Under the pieces are notes generated by a model that was not told the DNA's origin, ran no database searches, and worked only from the letters and a program-made list of their open reading frames with translations. Positions 1-9,178 of a stretch of DNA of 21,287 bases are shown one piece after another (positions within the stretch are counted from its first letter, which is position 1; the number at the start of each line of letters is the position of its first letter). Source of the DNA: an uncultured Akkermansia sp. (GTDB taxonomy: Bacteria > Verrucomicrobiota > Verrucomicrobiia > Verrucomicrobiales > Akkermansiaceae). The position numbers and the translations under genes are program-made. The stretch covers positions 1 through 21,287 of the forward strand of contig CAJGCZ010000040.1 of the NCBI GenBank assembly GCA_904501975.1, written 5' to 3'.

Positions 1-217
1 ATATTGAAGCCTCACATTATGCCACCCCTAACGGGGTTCCAAAATATTTTTTCATCTTTCCCGGGGTTACGCTGCTGCGCAGCTACACCCCGGGCTACCA
101 TATACCGCCCCTCACACCGGGGCTCTCGAATTCCGTTCGCTACGCTCACCTCCAATAGCCGACAAATTGCTATTTGTGGGGCTATCAACTAAAAACTTTA
201 ACAGAGCTTTAAGAGCA
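1..217. other. intergenic region rich in hairpins, downstream of the Snf2 gene
   Basis: I see no gene here; the short open frame across 4-192 is a reading of palindromic DNA and has no recognisable domain. Three inverted repeats are visible. At 60-94 an 8-base arm CCCGGGGT pairs with ACCCCGGG around an inner GCTGC/GCAGC stem. At 107-122 GCCCC pairs with GGGGC. At 156-184 TAGCC pairs with GGCTA, with an inner ACAAAT/ATTTGT stem. None is followed by a convincing T-tract in the minus direction, so none is called as the terminator of the upstream minus-strand gene. This resembles a repeat-filled intergenic spacer. Confidence 0.6.
164..207 (+). repeat. 44-bp dispersed repeat, copy 1
   Basis: The segment starting AAATTGCTATTTG and ending with CTAAAAACTTTAACAGAGC recurs, with a handful of mismatches, at 11378-11421 in the same orientation. 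Here its left part forms the 3' arm of the 156-184 hairpin. In the second copy that pairing is lost. Confidence 0.7.
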
Positions 218-3200
218 TTACAGCAACTCTCGCAAATCTGTAATACTCAGCGCAGCCGCTTTTCCGGTTTCGTTGATGATTTGGTCGAATAACTCGCGTT
301 TTTCTGCGTGGAGTGCCATGACTTTTTCTTCAATCGTATCTGCGCAAACAAAGCGACACACTGTAACCGGGCGCTTTTGCCCTATGCGGTGGGTGCGGTC
401 TGCCGCTTGCGCTTCCACTGCCGGGTTCCACCACGGATCCAGCAAAATAACGTAATCCGCCGCCGTCAGGTTAAGACCGGTGCCGCCGGCTTTAAGGGAT
501 ATAAGGAAGAAATCTGCTTCCCCGTCTTGGAACGCATCCACTAATGCCCCGCGTTTTGCTTTTGGGGTGCTGCCATCCAAATAAAGGTAGGAGAATCCCT
601 GTTGCTCAAACATCTCGCGCACCAAGGCGAGCATGTCTGTAAATTGGCTGAAAATAAGAGCTTTGTGTCCGGAGTCTTTCAGCTCTTCTGCCATTTCTGC
701 CAGTGCCGCCAGTTTGCCGGAGCTTGCCGCCCAAGCTTCGTCTACAAGTTTGGGGTGGCAGCACAGACGCCGCAAGCGTGTAAGTTGCGCCAAAATGGTG
801 AAGCGGTCCTCACTGTTTTCCGCGCGAAGGATAGCTTCTCGTCGGCATGCTTCGTACAAGGCGCGCTCAGTTTCATTGAGTTTGATTTGCAGCGTTGTCT
901 CCGTTTTTTCCGGAAGCTCATCCAGCACATCGCCTTTCAAGCGGCGCAGAACAAAGGGGGAAATGATGCGGTGCAGCAGCTTTCGGCGGCCGGGTTTGTT
1001 CGCAAAGCGCTCACGGAAGAGTTCCTGTGTTCCCAGGTACCCCGGATTAATAAAATCAAAAATACTCCACAATTCATCCAGCGAGTTTTCAATAGGTGTG
1101 CCTGTAGCTGCAATGCGGCATTTGGCCTTCAGCTCGCAAGCGGTGCGGGCTCGTTGTGTTTGGCTGTTTTTAATGTATTGCGCTTCATCCAACACAACCA
1201 CATTCCACTTGCGAGAGGTGAGTAATTTTGCCTCTGTCACCAGCAAACCGTAGCTGCATACCAGTACATCTCGTTTACCAAGATTTTTTATAAGCTCGGC
1301 TCTGCCTTCGTTTTCCGGTTGGTAAATATTGAGAGTGGGCGTAAATTTTGCGGCTTCGGAGCTCCAGTTGTTGCATACGGAGGCCGGAGCCACAACCAGG
1401 GAGGGGCCATCGGCTGCTCTTGCCAACAAAACACAGAGAAGCTGCAATGTTTTGCCCAAGCCCATATCATCTGCAAGGCAGGCGCCAAGGTGGCAATTCA
1501 TTAATCGCTGAAGCCAAGCATAGCCTTCCGATTGGTAATCTCTCAGTGTTGCATTAAGGTTGCGGGGCCTGTTGAAGGGTGTTTGGTAGCAATCCAAAAG
1601 ACGCTGCGATTCCTGTTGCAGCGCTTGCGGCAGGGGTGTTTCCTGCCCGGTTTGCGCTAATAAGAGAAGCAAGGCCGGTGATATATCCACCGTTTTTGCG
1701 GCTCGTTTACCTTTGGTTTTCGTGCCTGCCAGTACGCTCAGCGTGCGCAGTTGCTCTTCAATTTTCTTACTCAGTTTCAGGAAGTGGCCGTCTTTGAGTT
1801 CGATAAAGCGTCCTCCGGCCTGATTAATAGATTGCAGAAGCTCCGAGAGCTGCACCACCAAGGATTCGTTTACCTGCACCTCGCCGCCAATGCTGAGCCA
1901 GTCATTAGCCCCCGAGGAGGACTGTACACGGAAGCCGGAATAATCCTCCAGCGAAAGAATATTCAGTGCCTTTCCTTCTTTCCAGCGCGTTTCCAATAAC
2001 GTGGGTGAGCAATGTTGCAACTCTTCCACAACCTGTAGCATAGTATCGGTAAGCTGCAAATGCAGGGCCCCTGTTTCGTCCAAACATTCAAAGAGGGTAG
2101 GGCAGGCTTGAGCCAATTGTTGGCGCAAGTCTTGTTCTTGCTGAGCATCGCGTTGAATGGCGATGCTGTTCCCTTCGCATTGAGCGAATAATACCTTTTC
2201 CGTGCTGTAGAACTGAACACATGGGGTGCCGGGGTACAGCTCCAGCATGAGTTTACCGGTAAGTGTACCGTTTAGCGGTTCCAGGAAGGCTACGGCTTTA
2301 AGTTTTGCCTCTACCTTTGCCGCTTTGTTGACTCTGATATCTCCTTGCAGCTTAACGGCGTCGTCCATGACAGACAGAGCTCTCATTAAGCGCTCTTGGT
2401 ACTGTATCGGAAGGCTGATAGGCTCATTGGAATTGGAATGCTTGGAGAACCACGAAAGAAATGGCTTCGTCTTTTCGGTAGTAACGACGATAGAATAAAT
2501 ATTGTCGCACACATGACGAATGGGAATTCCGTAATCCTTGTTTTTAGAATCCATACTCAAGGTAATCGTTCCTTTGCTGCTCTTAATATGCAGAGAAACG
2601 GGCTCGCCTTGCAGGACAATGTCGGTATCGTTGCCTTTATCGCTCAGAGTAATGTGCGGGTGCCCTATCAATAGAGCGGCTAACGATTCTGTTAATTCAT
2701 TTTCAACAGCGTAGTAGAACGGAAGTTCATTTTGTTTGATGTGTTGGATAATGCGCTTATCCTGTTCAGTCAGATAATCCTCATAATCCATATCTAATTC
2801 TGCAATGAACACGCGCTTGCCCACAGAGAACTTGCCGCTTTTGAGCCTCTTATGCACATAGGATTGTACCTCCGTAATGGTTTTGCTGCGTTTCTGGTAA
2901 ATGAGCTTCCATCTGATGTACCCCGTTGATTGTGCTTGCGCGGCTGAAGAGCCATCCAAGATTTGCTCTATTTCGGTGAGCATGCTTTCAAATATATCGG
3001 CCTTTTTTTCAATGGCGCAGAATGGCGGCAAATCGGTTCTGCTTTGCAATATATTCGTTAAAGCTTGTGTTTGCTCCGGCGTGAGTGTGGGTATGCACAA
3101 TATGGCATTAGCCATATACCACGAGTACATGGTAAGCCCTTCACTGTGCAGTTGGTAACATGCTTGGCAGAGCTCATCCAGTTCTGCCTTTCTGATGTTG

Positions 3201-4459
3201 GGCATGGAGCTAAAAGCCGCCAAACATAAGGCTTTCGGTAAGAGCTCGAACGGGTGCTCGTTGCTCCACTCGATCCTGTGATATTCTTTGGGCTCCAAAT
3301 CTTCCGCGGCATAGAAGTTGTGGATAAATCCGGCCACTGCATCGCCATACATTTCTCGCAACGCTTCGGTGGCTTGCTTCACATGGTCTGCATGCGTCTT
3401 TGAATTTTTAAGGCGCAGCATTAATATGAGTGGCGCTAGTGCCGCACGCAGAGGAATATCAAGCTCTGCCGGATATGGTGCTGCTGAATTATAATAGAAA
3501 ATGGTCTTAAGCTTTTTAAGGGCGTTCCATTTGCCTTTTTTCCATTCATCTACGACGGAGGCTATGCCCGGTATATCTGCCGTAGCAACACTGCAATGAT
3601 AGGTGTAATAAGAATCATGGCGATCTACTCTTTGGTAGTTTGTGGCAACGAGGTTTTTAACCTCATCCCACCTCGCCCAGTCGCCCGTTTGTAAGGCATG
3701 GAGCAGGCAAATATCGCTAATGTCGTCTGTTATGTCGTGGCGCAGGGGTATTCTCCCTTTCATCTGCTCCGTTGTAATACAAGCCGGCAGTTTGTATAAA
3801 ATAGAGTTTCGGTAAACCGTGGTAAAGAGCGGGGCTTGTAAGCCTTGGGGGAGGGTGCTCGCATCTTGCAGAGAATCGTCCGTTGCCCATTGAAGGTACC
3901 TTGCCTTTTGATGGGTGCCGGGAGGAAGTGCAAACTTGAGACGTAATAATTGGGGCGCCTTTAGAGCTACATTCTCTATAACTTCCCATGCCGTTATCTC
4001 ATGCCCTGAAATCCAAAGGAGCTTGACTAATTGCCTTATGGGGAGAACGGTATTGGAAGGAATGCATTGAGCATTGAGTATGAGTTGAGCTGATTGCAGG
4101 GCTTTTTTGATGAGGTCGCTCAGTATTTCCTCTTTACCCCAGCGCTTAGCTTGCTCAGAGGTGAGTGCTTTGGTCGGCGTGTTGAAGGCCTGAGCATCAA
4201 TGCGCAATACTTTGTGTTTTGTGAGATGGTGAAGAACAACTCGTATCTCTTCTTTGGAGACAGAGATGCTTGCGCAGTTGAGCAGGTTCATGAGTTGCTT
4301 TGTCTTTAACCCGGGCAACAAATGCAGAAAAAATACATAAAGTAAGCCGTAATCCGGTATATCTGTAGTGCGTGAGAGGTGCTGCAGCTCGACGATGGTT
4401 TGAGAACTGAGTTTCATTGCTTTCTGTTGCTGGTTTACGGTCAAGTCAAGCACCCCCAT
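218..4459 (-). CDS. Snf2/RapA-type DEAD/DEAH-box ATPase (SWI2/SNF2 helicase-like)
   Basis: The 1413-residue protein has a complete Snf2-family motor in its C-terminal third. Motif I is DDMGLGKT with Lys1003, motif II is LDEAQ (Asp1091-Glu1092), and motif III is the ATGTPIENSLDELWS stretch. The helicase-C half contains LIFSQFTDML, the KAGGTGLNLTAAD segment, DPWWNP, and motif VI DRTHRIGQ at 1354-1361. Such proteins use ATP to translocate on double-stranded DNA and remodel DNA-protein or polymerase complexes. The first ~980 residues show no motif I recognise, including no obvious SWIM zinc-binding cysteines. The gene follows mutS and the thioesterase on the same strand with a 69-base gap, so co-transcription is possible. 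Start choice is uncertain: an in-frame TGA lies eight codons upstream of Met1, and Met15 is an alternative. An AGGAGG at about 50 bases upstream is too far away to help. Confidence 0.93.
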   Translation of the reverse strand: MGVLDLTVNQQQKAMKLSSQTIVELQHLSRTTDIPDYGLLYVFFLHLLPGLKTKQLMNLLNCASISVSKEEIRVVLHHLTKHKVLRIDAQAFNTPTKALTSEQAKRWGKEEILSDLIKKALQSAQLILNAQCIPSNTVLPIRQLVKLLWISGHEITAWEVIENVALKAPQLLRLKFALPPGTHQKARYLQWATDDSLQDASTLPQGLQAPLFTTVYRNSILYKLPACITTEQMKGRIPLRHDITDDISDICLLHALQTGDWARWDEVKNLVATNYQRVDRHDSYYTYHCSVATADIPGIASVVDEWKKGKWNALKKLKTIFYYNSAAPYPAELDIPLRAALAPLILMLRLKNSKTHADHVKQATEALREMYGDAVAGFIHNFYAAEDLEPKEYHRIEWSNEHPFELLPKALCLAAFSSMPNIRKAELDELCQACYQLHSEGLTMYSWYMANAILCIPTLTPEQTQALTNILQSRTDLPPFCAIEKKADIFESMLTEIEQILDGSSAAQAQSTGYIRWKLIYQKRSKTITEVQSYVHKRLKSGKFSVGKRVFIAELDMDYEDYLTEQDKRIIQHIKQNELPFYYAVENELTESLAALLIGHPHITLSDKGNDTDIVLQGEPVSLHIKSSKGTITLSMDSKNKDYGIPIRHVCDNIYSIVVTTEKTKPFLSWFSKHSNSNEPISLPIQYQERLMRALSVMDDAVKLQGDIRVNKAAKVEAKLKAVAFLEPLNGTLTGKLMLELYPGTPCVQFYSTEKVLFAQCEGNSIAIQRDAQQEQDLRQQLAQACPTLFECLDETGALHLQLTDTMLQVVEELQHCSPTLLETRWKEGKALNILSLEDYSGFRVQSSSGANDWLSIGGEVQVNESLVVQLSELLQSINQAGGRFIELKDGHFLKLSKKIEEQLRTLSVLAGTKTKGKRAAKTVDISPALLLLLAQTGQETPLPQALQQESQRLLDCYQTPFNRPRNLNATLRDYQSEGYAWLQRLMNCHLGACLADDMGLGKTLQLLCVLLARAADGPSLVVAPASVCNNWSSEAAKFTPTLNIYQPENEGRAELIKNLGKRDVLVCSYGLLVTEAKLLTSRKWNVVVLDEAQYIKNSQTQRARTACELKAKCRIAATGTPIENSLDELWSIFDFINPGYLGTQELFRERFANKPGRRKLLHRIISPFVLRRLKGDVLDELPEKTETTLQIKLNETERALYEACRREAILRAENSEDRFTILAQLTRLRRLCCHPKLVDEAWAASSGKLAALAEMAEELKDSGHKALIFSQFTDMLALVREMFEQQGFSYLYLDGSTPKAKRGALVDAFQDGEADFFLISLKAGGTGLNLTAADYVILLDPWWNPAVEAQAADRTHRIGQKRPVTVCRFVCADTIEEKVMALHAEKRELFDQIINETGKAAALSITDLRELL

Positions 4460-4528
4460 TGCCGGATTGGCATAGGGGGCTCATAAGGTTGATGCTCTAG
4501 GCTGTTTCCTCCTGCTCGGTCGGATTTA

Positions 4529-4945
4529 TCAGGCCTCTTCCTGCGGGGCTGCAAGAGCCATCCACTCTGCAGGCATGCGGCAGGGGCGGCCTTGGGGCAT
4601 TTGCACAAGGGCTAAACGCTGGCGCACGGAGACGCAGAGTTTGTTGTTTTCGGCGCGGCGAATCTCCGTTTTAACATACATGGAGGATTTTTCCACTTTC
4701 TCCAAGCATGTGTTTACATAGATGGCATCGGCCAAGAAGGCGGGGGAGTGGTATTGCACCTCGTGGCTTACCAGCACCAGGTGGCGGCCTTCTTTGGCCA
4801 TAGCGCCGTAATCCATGCCGAGGGCGGTAGCCATCTTAGTGCGGGCTTCTTCGACCCAGCGCAGGTATGCAAGGTTGTGCACAACGCCGCCGGCGTCGGT
4901 GTCATAGTACATGACCTGATAATTAAGAGTGTATTGGGCGTTCAT
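4529..4945 (-). CDS. YbgC/FcbC-like acyl-CoA thioesterase
   Basis: This 138-residue hot-dog-fold protein has the family signature YDTDAGGVVHNLAYLRWVEEA near its N-terminus, with Asp17 in the position of the YbgC/4-hydroxybenzoyl-CoA thioesterase catalytic aspartate. Its length is typical. The family hydrolyses acyl-CoA thioesters in the cytoplasm and in proteobacteria often sits with tol-pal genes, but no tol-pal gene is present here. It lies 33 bases downstream of mutS and is probably transcribed from the mutS promoter. The true substrate cannot be read from sequence. No strong ribosome-binding site precedes the ATG. Confidence 0.9.
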   Translation of the reverse strand: MNAQYTLNYQVMYYDTDAGGVVHNLAYLRWVEEARTKMATALGMDYGAMAKEGRHLVLVSHEVQYHSPAFLADAIYVNTCLEKVEKSSMYVKTEIRRAENNKLCVSVRQRLALVQMPQGRPCRMPAEWMALAAPQEEA

Positions 4946-4978
4946 GGTTGTTCTTGTGGGGATAAATGTGTGTGTGTA

Positions 4979-7489
4979 TCAGATGCCGTCATCCAGCATA
5001 TCAAACATATCCATTTGCAGGATGTCGTCTGCTTGCTCAGCCACGGGTAAGCCGTGTTCTCGCGACTTGCGGCGGCGTGTTTCCTTGGGCTCGCGGCTGC
5101 CGGCGCTCATCTCCAAATGGGTAAGGATTTGCTTGGCTCTTTCAATGATAGGTTTGGGCAATCCGGCAAGGCGTGCTACTTGGATACCGTATGATTTATC
5201 TGCCGGACCGGGCAGCACCTTGCGCAGGAAGACGATTTCGTCCTTCCACTCGCGCACCTCTACATGGCGATTGCTGACACCGGAGTGCGTGTGCTCCAAA
5301 TCCACCATTTCATGGTAGTGGGTGGCAAACATGGTGCGGCAGCCAATGTCGTCGTGCAGGTGTTCTGCTACAGCCCAGGCGATGGACAACCCATCGAAGG
5401 TAGCGGTGCCGCGGCCGATTTCATCCAGAATCACCAGCGATTTCCTGGTGGCATTGTTGAGAATGAGGGCGGTTTCGCTCATCTCTACCATAAAGGTGGA
5501 CTGGCCGCGGGCAATATCATCACTGGCGCCCACACGGCAGAAAATGCGGTCCACCACGCCAATGCGAGCCGCCTCTGCCGGAACATAGGAGCCCATTTGC
5601 GCCATCAGGGTAATGAGGGCTACTTGGCGAATGTAGGTGGATTTACCGGCCATGTTGGGGCCGGTGAGAATGAGCACGCGGTCATGCTCCTCATCCATAT
5701 CCACATCATTCGGCACAAAGGAGATATCTGTTTGCACCTGTTCAATGACGGGGTGGCGGCCATTGCGAATATGCAGCACGCGGCTGTCGTCCAGCACGGG
5801 GCGGCAATAGTTGTGGCGCTGGGCCGTTTCTGCCAGACTGAGCAGCACATCCACCTCTGCCAAGGCTGTGGCGCTGATTTGAATGCGGTCGATGTACCCG
5901 GCTACTTCGTCTCTTAAATGGCAGAACAATTCGTACTCCAACTGGCGGGAGCGTTCATCTGCACCCAAAATGGTGCCCTCCATTTGCTTGAGCTCATCCG
6001 TTACAAAACGCTCGGCATTAGCCAGTGTTTGCTTGCGCACGTAGCGCTCCGGCACTTTGGCATAGTTAGCCTTGGTAACTTCAATATAGTAACCAAAGAC
6101 GTTGTTATAACGGATTTTAAGAGAATCGATGCCGGTGGCGGCGCGCTCGCGGGCCTCCAAATCTGCCAGCCAGCCTTTACCTTCACGCGAGGCCATGCGC
6201 AGCTCGTCCAACTGGGCATTGTAGCCGTCTTTTATCATGCCGCCTTCCTTGATGGTGATAGGGGGCTCATCTACAATAGCACGCTCCAACAGGGCTGTTA
6301 GCTCGGTGAAATCGCCCAAATTGTGCAGCAACGGAGTAAAGTAGGCTTGCTTGCTCTCCAGCACGCGCAGGTCTTCTGCAATGTCGGGCAAGCGGGATAA
6401 CGAGGTGCCCAAGGCCAGCAAATCGCGCGCATTACCGGCATTTTGCGCTAAGCGCGAGGTAAGGCGCTCCATGTCGCGAACGCCCTTCATGGTGTCGCGC
6501 AATTTGCTCATCAGGAATGACTCTGATAAGAACGTGGCAATAATCTCTTGGCGGCGAGCCAGCTCTGCAAGGTCGCAAATGGGGTGCAGTATCCAGTCGC
6601 GCATGAGTCGGGCGCCCATGGGGGTGGAGGTGCCGTCCAGTGTGCCCAGCAAGGTGTTTTTCATGCCGCCACGGGCTTCCACCAAATCCAAATTGCAACG
6701 GCTGGCTGTATCTATCAGCACGGCATTATCGGTGGGGCGCAGAGAAATGCGGCGCAGGTGGTCGGTGCTGCGGCGCAACTGCTGTTTCAGGTAATGCAGA
6801 ATAGCGGCGGCTGCGCCCAAGGCGGGAACGAGTCCGGCGCAACCGAACCCTGCCAGTGAGTGCACGCGGAAATGGCTCTCCAAGAAGGTGGTAGCCACGC
6901 CGGGCAGGAAGGTGTAGCCGTCGTAATACTGGGTTACGGGCATGCCGGGGAAGAGGTCTTTTTGCTCGTCGCTTACCAGCATTTCACGGGGTTGAATACG
7001 GGCTACTTCATCAGCCAAGGCCTCGTACGTGCTGTAATCTGCCACGGTGAGCTCGCCCGTGGTGTGGTCCGCACAGGCCAAGCCCCACGTCTTTTTCTCT
7101 TTGTAACAGGCTACTATATAGTTGTGCTCGCTCTCGTTGAGTAAGGATAAATCCGCTAGGGTGCCGGCAGAAATAATGCGGGTGATTTGGCGCTCCACCA
7201 ATTTGCCCGGCACCGGGGTGTGCATTTGCTCGGCAATGGCCACACGCCTGCCGGTTTTTACCACTTGCCCGATGTAGTTTTCTGCGGCATGGTAGGGCAC
7301 GCCGCACATGGGAATCGTTTGGCGCTTGGTGAGGGTAAGCCCCAGTAGGGCAGAGCACTCCACTGCATCTTCAAAGAACATTTCATAGAAGTCTCCCAAG
7401 CGGAAAAACAGCCACACATCTTCCGGTAAGCTCTGCTTCATTCGCAGATACTGATCCATCATTGGGCTTATCTTGTTATCCGTTGCCAT
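4979..7489 (-). CDS. mutS: DNA mismatch repair ATPase MutS
   Basis: The protein recognises mispaired or looped bases and starts methyl-independent or MutL-dependent repair. The mismatch-reading motif GDFYEMF (Phe34, Glu36) is present, and the middle connector, lever and clamp regions are intact. The ATPase has Walker A GPNMAGKST with Lys616, the GQSTFMVEM signature, Walker B LDEIGRG with Asp689-Glu690, and the THYHEM segment. The usual GTSTYDG is GTATFDG here. With 836 residues it is full length and ends in MDMFDMLDDGI. The frame is open to an upstream ATG at 7522, but that codon lies between the -35 and -10 boxes of a very good promoter, so the ATG at 7489 is preferred. It is divergent from the TIGR03790 gene and leads a likely mutS-thioesterase-Snf2 transcription unit. 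Confidence 0.98.
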   Translation of the reverse strand: MATDNKISPMMDQYLRMKQSLPEDVWLFFRLGDFYEMFFEDAVECSALLGLTLTKRQTIPMCGVPYHAAENYIGQVVKTGRRVAIAEQMHTPVPGKLVERQITRIISAGTLADLSLLNESEHNYIVACYKEKKTWGLACADHTTGELTVADYSTYEALADEVARIQPREMLVSDEQKDLFPGMPVTQYYDGYTFLPGVATTFLESHFRVHSLAGFGCAGLVPALGAAAAILHYLKQQLRRSTDHLRRISLRPTDNAVLIDTASRCNLDLVEARGGMKNTLLGTLDGTSTPMGARLMRDWILHPICDLAELARRQEIIATFLSESFLMSKLRDTMKGVRDMERLTSRLAQNAGNARDLLALGTSLSRLPDIAEDLRVLESKQAYFTPLLHNLGDFTELTALLERAIVDEPPITIKEGGMIKDGYNAQLDELRMASREGKGWLADLEARERAATGIDSLKIRYNNVFGYYIEVTKANYAKVPERYVRKQTLANAERFVTDELKQMEGTILGADERSRQLEYELFCHLRDEVAGYIDRIQISATALAEVDVLLSLAETAQRHNYCRPVLDDSRVLHIRNGRHPVIEQVQTDISFVPNDVDMDEEHDRVLILTGPNMAGKSTYIRQVALITLMAQMGSYVPAEAARIGVVDRIFCRVGASDDIARGQSTFMVEMSETALILNNATRKSLVILDEIGRGTATFDGLSIAWAVAEHLHDDIGCRTMFATHYHEMVDLEHTHSGVSNRHVEVREWKDEIVFLRKVLPGPADKSYGIQVARLAGLPKPIIERAKQILTHLEMSAGSREPKETRRRKSREHGLPVAEQADDILQMDMFDMLDDGI

Positions 7490-7498
7490 GCGAGGGGA

Positions 7499-7527
7499 AT
7501 TATAATCAATCGTTTTTTGCATTTCAA
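7499..7527 (-). promoter_or_regulatory. mutS promoter (TTGAAA-17-TATAAT)
   Basis: Reading the minus strand, TTGAAA (7527-7522) and a perfect TATAAT (7504-7499) are 17 bases apart. Only 9 bases separate the -10 box from the ATG at 7489. A start point about 7 bases downstream of the box leaves a leader of only a few bases, so the message is predicted to be near-leaderless. Confidence 0.8.
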
Positions 7528-7563
7528 GCTTTTTATGAGCTTGTCATGCGTGCGCGTTTGAGT

Positions 7564-7592
7564 TTGACACCCGCAGGCGAATGACCTAGAAT
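7564..7592 (+). promoter_or_regulatory. promoter of the TIGR03790 gene (TTGACA-17-TAGAAT)
   Basis: A consensus -35 TTGACA (7564-7569) and TAGAAT (7587-7592) are spaced by 17 bases. The ATG at 7602 begins 9 bases after the -10 box, again predicting an almost leaderless message. It diverges from the mutS promoter about 37 bases away, so the two could influence each other. Confidence 0.75.
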
Positions 7593-7601
7593 GGTGCCGT
7601 G

Positions 7602-9119
7602 ATGCAAAAACTCTTTTCCTTGCTGCTGATGTTGCTGTGCAGCTGTCTGTATGCCCTGGAGCCGGATGAGGTTGTGGTGGTCTATAATGCTGACAGTGAG
7701 CTGAGCACGGAAGCCATGCGCCGTTATTGTGCCGGGCGCCGTATTCCTTTTAGTCACCGCTTGCCGCTTTATGGGGTAACTCGCGGCGATATTTCTCGTG
7801 CGGATTATGATTTGAAAATTAAATCCGCCTTGCTGATTGCCGGGCGCGATAAAAGCTTGATTTGGCCGGCCGGGCAACAGGGGCGTGGTAAAAAAATCAA
7901 GGCGATGGTGTTGATGCCGGATTTGCCGCTGCGTATTAAGGAAACGCCGGTGAATGGAAAAATGCCGCAAAACGGTATTCCGTCGAATGCTGCGGCGCTG
8001 GATTCGGAGCTGATGCTGTTGGGGGCTGAGTACCCCTTGGCCTCTCATGGCTCTAACCCTTATTATAATAAGCCTGCGTTGCCGGCGGCAGATGAGCGCC
8101 GCGTGGTGATGGCTGTTTGCCGTATCGACGGTCCTGATAAAGAGTGTATTAAGCGCATGATTGACGACCCCCTCAAGGTGGAGCGCACCGGCTTGCAGGG
8201 GTGGACGGTAGTGGATACCGGCGGTAAGTATAAGCAAGGCGACCTCATGATGGAGAAGATTGCCGGTATTTGTACGCAGAATTTGAAGCCGCTTTTTTAC
8301 GAGAAGAGTAAATCCACCATTGCTAATGATTATCCGCTGATGCCGAATGTGGTGTGCTACTTCGGCTGGTACATTAACCCGGCTAATGGCCCCTTCCGCA
8401 AGGAGTCTGCCACGGAGTTTGCTTTTGCTCCCGGTGCTGTGGCTTTCCATTTACATTCTTACAGTGCTACATCTATTTATGATGGCAAAACCTGGGTGTC
8501 GGCCCTTCTGCTGAGGGGGGCCGCTGTGACGGCCGGCAATGTGGCAGAGCCTTTCTTGGGGCCGAGCTTAAATTGCGGCCTTTTTTACGAGCACTTAGCC
8601 AATGGCTTGCAGGTGGCTGATGCCGCACTGCTGGCTTCGCCCTCCGTCTCATGGCAGTGCATTATTATGGGGGATCCGCTGTATCGTCCGTTCCCCCAAA
8701 ACGATACGCGCTCTACCGAGGCAAATCCCTTTGTGCGTTGGCAGAAAATGGTGCGCTACTTCAAGGGCGACCTCGCGGCTATGAAAAAAGGCATGGATGC
8801 CGAGCTGAAACGCAAGGATGCTGCTCTCTTTGCTGAAATTTATGCCGGCCATTGCCGTGAACAAGGTAAACTGAAGGAAGCGGAGAAGTATTATCAACTG
8901 GCGGCGGAAAAGTACGGCCCGGTTAGGGATAAGCTGCGTGCCTACCTTTGCTTGGCTTATACTCAGCAGGAGGACTTGCGCCCTGAGGATGCCGGCAAAA
9001 CGATGCAGCTGGTGTTAGAGCGCTATGCGGAGAGTATTTATGCAGCAGCCGTTAAAAAGGCCGCTGCCGATATTCCGCTGAAAAAGCCGGAGCCACCTCC
9101 GGCTCAGCCGAAGAAGTAG
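7602..9119 (+). CDS. TIGR03790-family secreted protein with C-terminal repeat-like extension
   Basis: The 505-residue product starts with a hydrophobic signal peptide (MQKLFSLLLMLLCSCLYA) and then the family's opening EVVVVYNADSELSTE with an ARYC-like MRRYCAGRRIP stretch. Further family-like segments include VVMAVCRIDGP, GAVAFHLHS and, near residue 370, IIMGDPLYRPF. TIGR03790 is a family of unknown function found essentially only in genomes that also encode exosortase/PEP-CTERM sorting. No exosortase or PEP-CTERM gene is in this window. After the core, roughly the last 110 residues are Ala/Lys-rich, with AEKYYQLAAEKYG resembling a tetratricopeptide helix, and the tail is KKPEPPPAQPKK. A GTG at 7599 is a less likely start, because the ATG fits the promoter spacing. 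The product should be exported, probably to the periplasm. Confidence 0.85.
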   Translation: MQKLFSLLLMLLCSCLYALEPDEVVVVYNADSELSTEAMRRYCAGRRIPFSHRLPLYGVTRGDISRADYDLKIKSALLIAGRDKSLIWPAGQQGRGKKIKAMVLMPDLPLRIKETPVNGKMPQNGIPSNAAALDSELMLLGAEYPLASHGSNPYYNKPALPAADERRVVMAVCRIDGPDKECIKRMIDDPLKVERTGLQGWTVVDTGGKYKQGDLMMEKIAGICTQNLKPLFYEKSKSTIANDYPLMPNVVCYFGWYINPANGPFRKESATEFAFAPGAVAFHLHSYSATSIYDGKTWVSALLLRGAAVTAGNVAEPFLGPSLNCGLFYEHLANGLQVADAALLASPSVSWQCIIMGDPLYRPFPQNDTRSTEANPFVRWQKMVRYFKGDLAAMKKGMDAELKRKDAALFAEIYAGHCREQGKLKEAEKYYQLAAEKYGPVRDKLRAYLCLAYTQQEDLRPEDAGKTMQLVLERYAESIYAAAVKKAAADIPLKKPEPPPAQPKK

Positions 9120-9178
9120 GGCTTTATCCTTTGTTCACGGGGTATTGGGAACGAGCGACAAACACGCGAGAGCCGGAG

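Noticed and set aside
7533..8450. 305-codon antisense frame over the TIGR03790 gene
   Set aside because: No domain, odd composition rich in His, Arg and Gln, and it overlaps a sense gene with a signal peptide and family motifs. Similar antisense frames over mutS, tpiA, the BamD-like gene and the hydrolase were dropped for the same reason.
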